In this document: positions 62,058-64,000 of the stretch, one piece after another
Layout of the letters: every line of letters begins with the position of its first letter
Numbering within the stretch: position 1 is the first letter of the stretch
Assembly: GCF_900103665.1 (NCBI RefSeq)
Contig: NZ_FNGY01000005.1
Location: forward strand, 466,641 to 530,640
Direction of reading: 5' to 3'
Source: Pedobacter steynii
Lineage (GTDB): Bacteria > Bacteroidota > Bacteroidia > Sphingobacteriales > Sphingobacteriaceae
Length of the DNA: 64,000 bases
Notes under the pieces: model-generated
Seen by the model: only the letters and a program-made list of their open reading frames with translations
Databases searched by the model: none
What the model was told of the DNA's origin: nothing
Translations under genes and position numbers: made by a program

Positions 62058-62072
62058 TAACGACTAAGATAG

Positions 62073-63011
62073 TTATTTAGCAGCAACGTTTACAGGTTGA
62101 GGTACTTTTACATAATATCCGGTTCCGTCATAAATGCGTTTACGCGGGTTGGTGGTACAGGCTACAGAGCAGCAGCCTTGTAATTCTTCCCCACAGGCAT
62201 CACACTGTGTGATGTGCTCGTTACATTCCGGATTGGCACAATTGATCATTTTCGGTGTAACTGTCCCGCAGTTAAAACATTTGGAAACGATACTTGGATT
62301 TACCGAGTTGACATCAACCGCAATGCGGTTGTCAAAGACATAACATTTACCTTCAAAATCTTCTCCGCCGGCTTCTTTACCATATTTGATAATTCCGCCA
62401 TGAAGTTGATATACATCGTTGAAACCGTGATGCAACAATAAAGCCGACGCTTTTTCGCATTTGATTCCACCGGTACAATAGGTGAGTACTTTTTTGTCTT
62501 TATACTGCGCAAGCTCATTGATTTTTTCCGGGAAATCCCTGAAATTTTCAATATCCAGCGTTACCGCGTTTTTGAATTTACCCAGATTGTGCTCATAATT
62601 TGAACGGACGTCAAGAATGATGACATCCTCATCGTCGATCATCTTTTGAAATTCTACGGGTTCCAGGTGTTTACCTGTACGCTCATTGGGATTGATGATG
62701 CTTGTATCTCTTAATCCTGAATGCACAATTTCCGCTTTATAACGGCAATGCATTTTGATGAAAGAAGGCTCATCTACCTCGTCAATTTTGAATTCTGTTT
62801 TAGCGAAACGTTCATCGGCCTTAATGGCAGCCATATAGGCTTGACAAGCTTCTTTAGTCCCGGAAACGGTACCGTTTAATCCTTCATTGGCTACAATAAT
62901 GCGCCCAACAAGGTCTAGAGATTTACAAAATGTAAGGTGATTGGCAGCAAATTGTTCTGCTTCTGCTATGTAACTATAGCAATAGTAAAGTAGGGTCTGG
63001 AATTTTTTCAT
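62073..63011 (-). CDS. trhO: tRNA uridine(34) hydroxylase / rhodanese-related protein TrhO
   Basis: Oxygen-dependent hydroxylation of U34 in tRNA, first step toward 5-(carboxy)methoxyuridine; cytoplasmic. Layout: N-terminal acylphosphatase-like domain (VGRIIVANEGLNGTVSG), rhodanese domain with catalytic Cys179 in TYCTGGIKCEKASA, and a C-terminal cysteine-rich zinc-binding part (CFNCG...CANPEC...CDACG...CCSVAC). The 312 residues are normal. The regulator gene starts 15 bases after it, so the two may share a transcript. Confidence 0.94.
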   Translation of the reverse strand: MKKFQTLLYYCYSYIAEAEQFAANHLTFCKSLDLVGRIIVANEGLNGTVSGTKEACQAYMAAIKADERFAKTEFKIDEVDEPSFIKMHCRYKAEIVHSGLRDTSIINPNERTGKHLEPVEFQKMIDDEDVIILDVRSNYEHNLGKFKNAVTLDIENFRDFPEKINELAQYKDKKVLTYCTGGIKCEKASALLLHHGFNDVYQLHGGIIKYGKEAGGEDFEGKCYVFDNRIAVDVNSVNPSIVSKCFNCGTVTPKMINCANPECNEHITQCDACGEELQGCCSVACTTNPRKRIYDGTGYYVKVPQPVNVAAK

Positions 63012-63051
63012 ATATTCATTGATACTGTTGCATACAGCGTTTAATGCAGCG

Positions 63052-63059
63052 CAAAGTTA
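63052..63059 (-). promoter_or_regulatory. -7 box TAACTTTG of trhO
   Basis: Exact TAnnTTTG box 41 bases before the trhO ATG. The -33 region is T-rich without a clear TTG. Confidence 0.55.
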
Positions 63060-63085
63060 AGAAAGATAAATGATATAGGAAAAAT

Positions 63086-63401
63086 CTAAATGGAAGGTGT
63101 GCATCCGCCGTCTACCCGGATACTGGTCCCTGTTACATAGGATGCCGCCGGAGAAGCAAGGAAAGCAACCACATTGGCAATTTCTACTTGCTGTTTTTCA
63201 GAGAAGTCGGCAACCTGATAGCTATGCTGCTGATCCTGATCGCAGGGTAGCTGTAGAACCGCACTTTTTAAGGTCGCTTCATTTCTGGCCATCAGAACGC
63301 AATTGGCACCAAGGCCAGCTAAAACTTTTGCCGTTGCCAACCCGATACCCTGCGTACTGCCGCAAAATTAATGCGTATTTTCCTTTTAATGAGATGTCCA
63401 T
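63086..63401 (-). pseudogene. decayed short-chain dehydrogenase (SDR) gene
   Basis: Remnant of an SDR oxidoreductase (FabG-like). The ATG at 63401 begins MDISLKGKYALI; then one extra T in a TTTT run breaks the frame. The next frame continues CGSTQGIGLATAKVLAGLG, an intact GxxxGxG cofactor motif, to VADFSEKQQ. It then jumps straight to the C-terminal block EIANVVAFLASPAASYVTG and ends VDGGCTPSI. About 130-150 residues with the catalytic Ser-Tyr-Lys are missing. A frameshift plus an internal deletion makes it non-functional. Confidence 0.85.
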
Positions 63402-63469
63402 ATCCTGATGTAAGGATGAAATTATGGAAATTTTCCGCAAACACGTTCCGTAACATTCTTTTTAAGCTG

Positions 63470-63501
63470 TTGTTGACTGAAAAGAATATTGTTAAGTTTG
63501 C
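63470..63501 (+). promoter_or_regulatory. promoter of the C1 peptidase gene (TTG-N18/21-TAAGTTTG)
   Basis: TTGTTG (63470-63475) and TAAGTTTG (63494-63501) give a -33/-7 pair 58 bases before the ATG. Confidence 0.6.
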
Positions 63502-63559
63502 CTTCGTCATTATAAATCATATCCTGATTTGTGAGGCGGATTAAATTTAAACACATAAA

Positions 63560-64000
63560 ATGACTAAAATTTCTATTAAACCGGTATTGATGGCTGCAGG
63601 CCTTCTATTCAGTGCTGGTAGCGGATTTGCGCAAGATGATCTTGTGAATTCACTAAAAAACAACCAAAGTACAGACAGTAAAAATAGTTTTGTTTTTACT
63701 CCGGTGATCAACGCAGAGGCAACTTCTGTTAAAAACCAAAAATCATCGGGAACGTGCTGGAGCTATAGCACGAACTCTTTCTTAGAATCAGAAATGATCC
63801 GTGCAGGTAAAAAGCCAGTCGACCTTGCAGATATTTTCACTGCCCGTAATGCGTATATCGAAAAAGGAATCAACTATGTGCGTATGCATGGTGCTTTAAC
63901 GCTTGGCGACGGTGGTGCATGTCATGATGTAATCAATATGTTTGCTTTATATGGTGCATTGCCTCAGGAAGTTTATAATGGCAGAGATTACGGAACCGCA
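63560..64000 (+). CDS. exported papain-like C1 peptidase (partial, runs off the end)
   Basis: Start of a cysteine peptidase of the C1 family (aminopeptidase C/bleomycin-hydrolase-like); 147 codons are in the window. Signal peptide MTKISIKPVLMAAGLLFSAGSGFAQ with an AxA-like cleavage site. The catalytic Cys is in VKNQKSSGTCWSYSTNSFLES (about residue 65, with the oxyanion Gln just before), followed by GDGGACHDVINMFALYGALP, typical of the bacterial aminopeptidase C group. The His and Asn residues lie beyond the window. Confidence 0.88.
   Translation, partial: MTKISIKPVLMAAGLLFSAGSGFAQDDLVNSLKNNQSTDSKNSFVFTPVINAEATSVKNQKSSGTCWSYSTNSFLESEMIRAGKKPVDLADIFTARNAYIEKGINYVRMHGALTLGDGGACHDVINMFALYGALPQEVYNGRDYGTA

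Noticed and set aside
63097..63408. 103-codon plus-strand ORF opposite the SDR remnant
   Set aside because: It is antisense to clear SDR motifs and has no domain of its own.

Overview
The window looks like chromosomal DNA of a Pedobacter-like member of the Sphingobacteriaceae (Bacteroidota). The grounds are a SusC/SusD pair in a polysaccharide utilisation locus (PUL), TAnnTTTG (-7) promoter boxes instead of sigma70 -10 boxes, a near absence of Shine-Dalgarno sequences, many lipoproteins and Tat-exported oxidoreductases, and families typical of this group (DUF1599, BT_3928-type DoxX, GMC oxidoreductase with gluconate-2-dehydrogenase subunit 3). This assignment rests on gene content, not on a search. 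No phage, IS element or CRISPR array was seen.

Bases 1-31,600 are mostly housekeeping genes: lptB-recJ, an MBL-fold hydrolase, a lone receiver domain, YceI, gcvP, pdxJ with a lipoprotein gene, an MscS channel, ahcY, several exported hypothetical proteins, an amidohydrolase with a DUF1028 protein, tRNA-Asn, a bacilliredoxin, folP-cdaA, a DUF1599/BT_3928/ABC permease/aroK operon, a TetR regulator, truA with a GH20 hexosaminidase, a PBP4-type carboxypeptidase and asd.

Bases 31,800-42,300 hold a ten-gene minus-strand operon for oxidative breakdown of glycosides through 3-keto intermediates. In transcription order it encodes gluconate-2-dehydrogenase subunit 3, a GMC oxidoreductase, a Gfo/Idh/MocA oxidoreductase, a TIM-barrel isomerase, cytochrome c, a Tat-exported Gfo/Idh/MocA oxidoreductase, a DUF1080 3-keto-glycoside hydrolase, a NupG-like transporter and two Tat-exported TIM-barrel proteins. 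A terminator ends it. Perfect hairpins follow the second gene and precede the DUF1080 gene, and a 23-bp palindrome lies in front of the operon.

Bases 42,500-45,000 carry an SDR-type threonine dehydrogenase, a YebC protein and an esterase. Bases 45,100-62,060 hold a minus-strand PUL: a membrane-anchored Y_Y_Y/LuxR regulator, SusC, SusD, a LamG lipoprotein, two tandem glucoamylase-like (PF10091/GH144-type) enzymes, a small secreted protein, GH43, an SGNH hydrolase and GH3. Two GH144-type enzymes plus GH3 suggest a beta-1,2-glucan-like target, by inference. The right end has trhO, a decayed SDR pseudogene and the start of a papain-like (C1) peptidase gene.

The main oddities are: an SDR pseudogene with both a frameshift and an internal deletion; a signal peptide put out of frame by one base in a T6 tract (12190-13424); a degenerate tRNA-Asn 3' half plus terminator that duplicates the real one and brackets one gene; an 11-bp tandem repeat array; an orphan plus-strand terminator behind a 26-codon ORF; and -7 promoter boxes whose final TTG repeatedly mimics a start codon.
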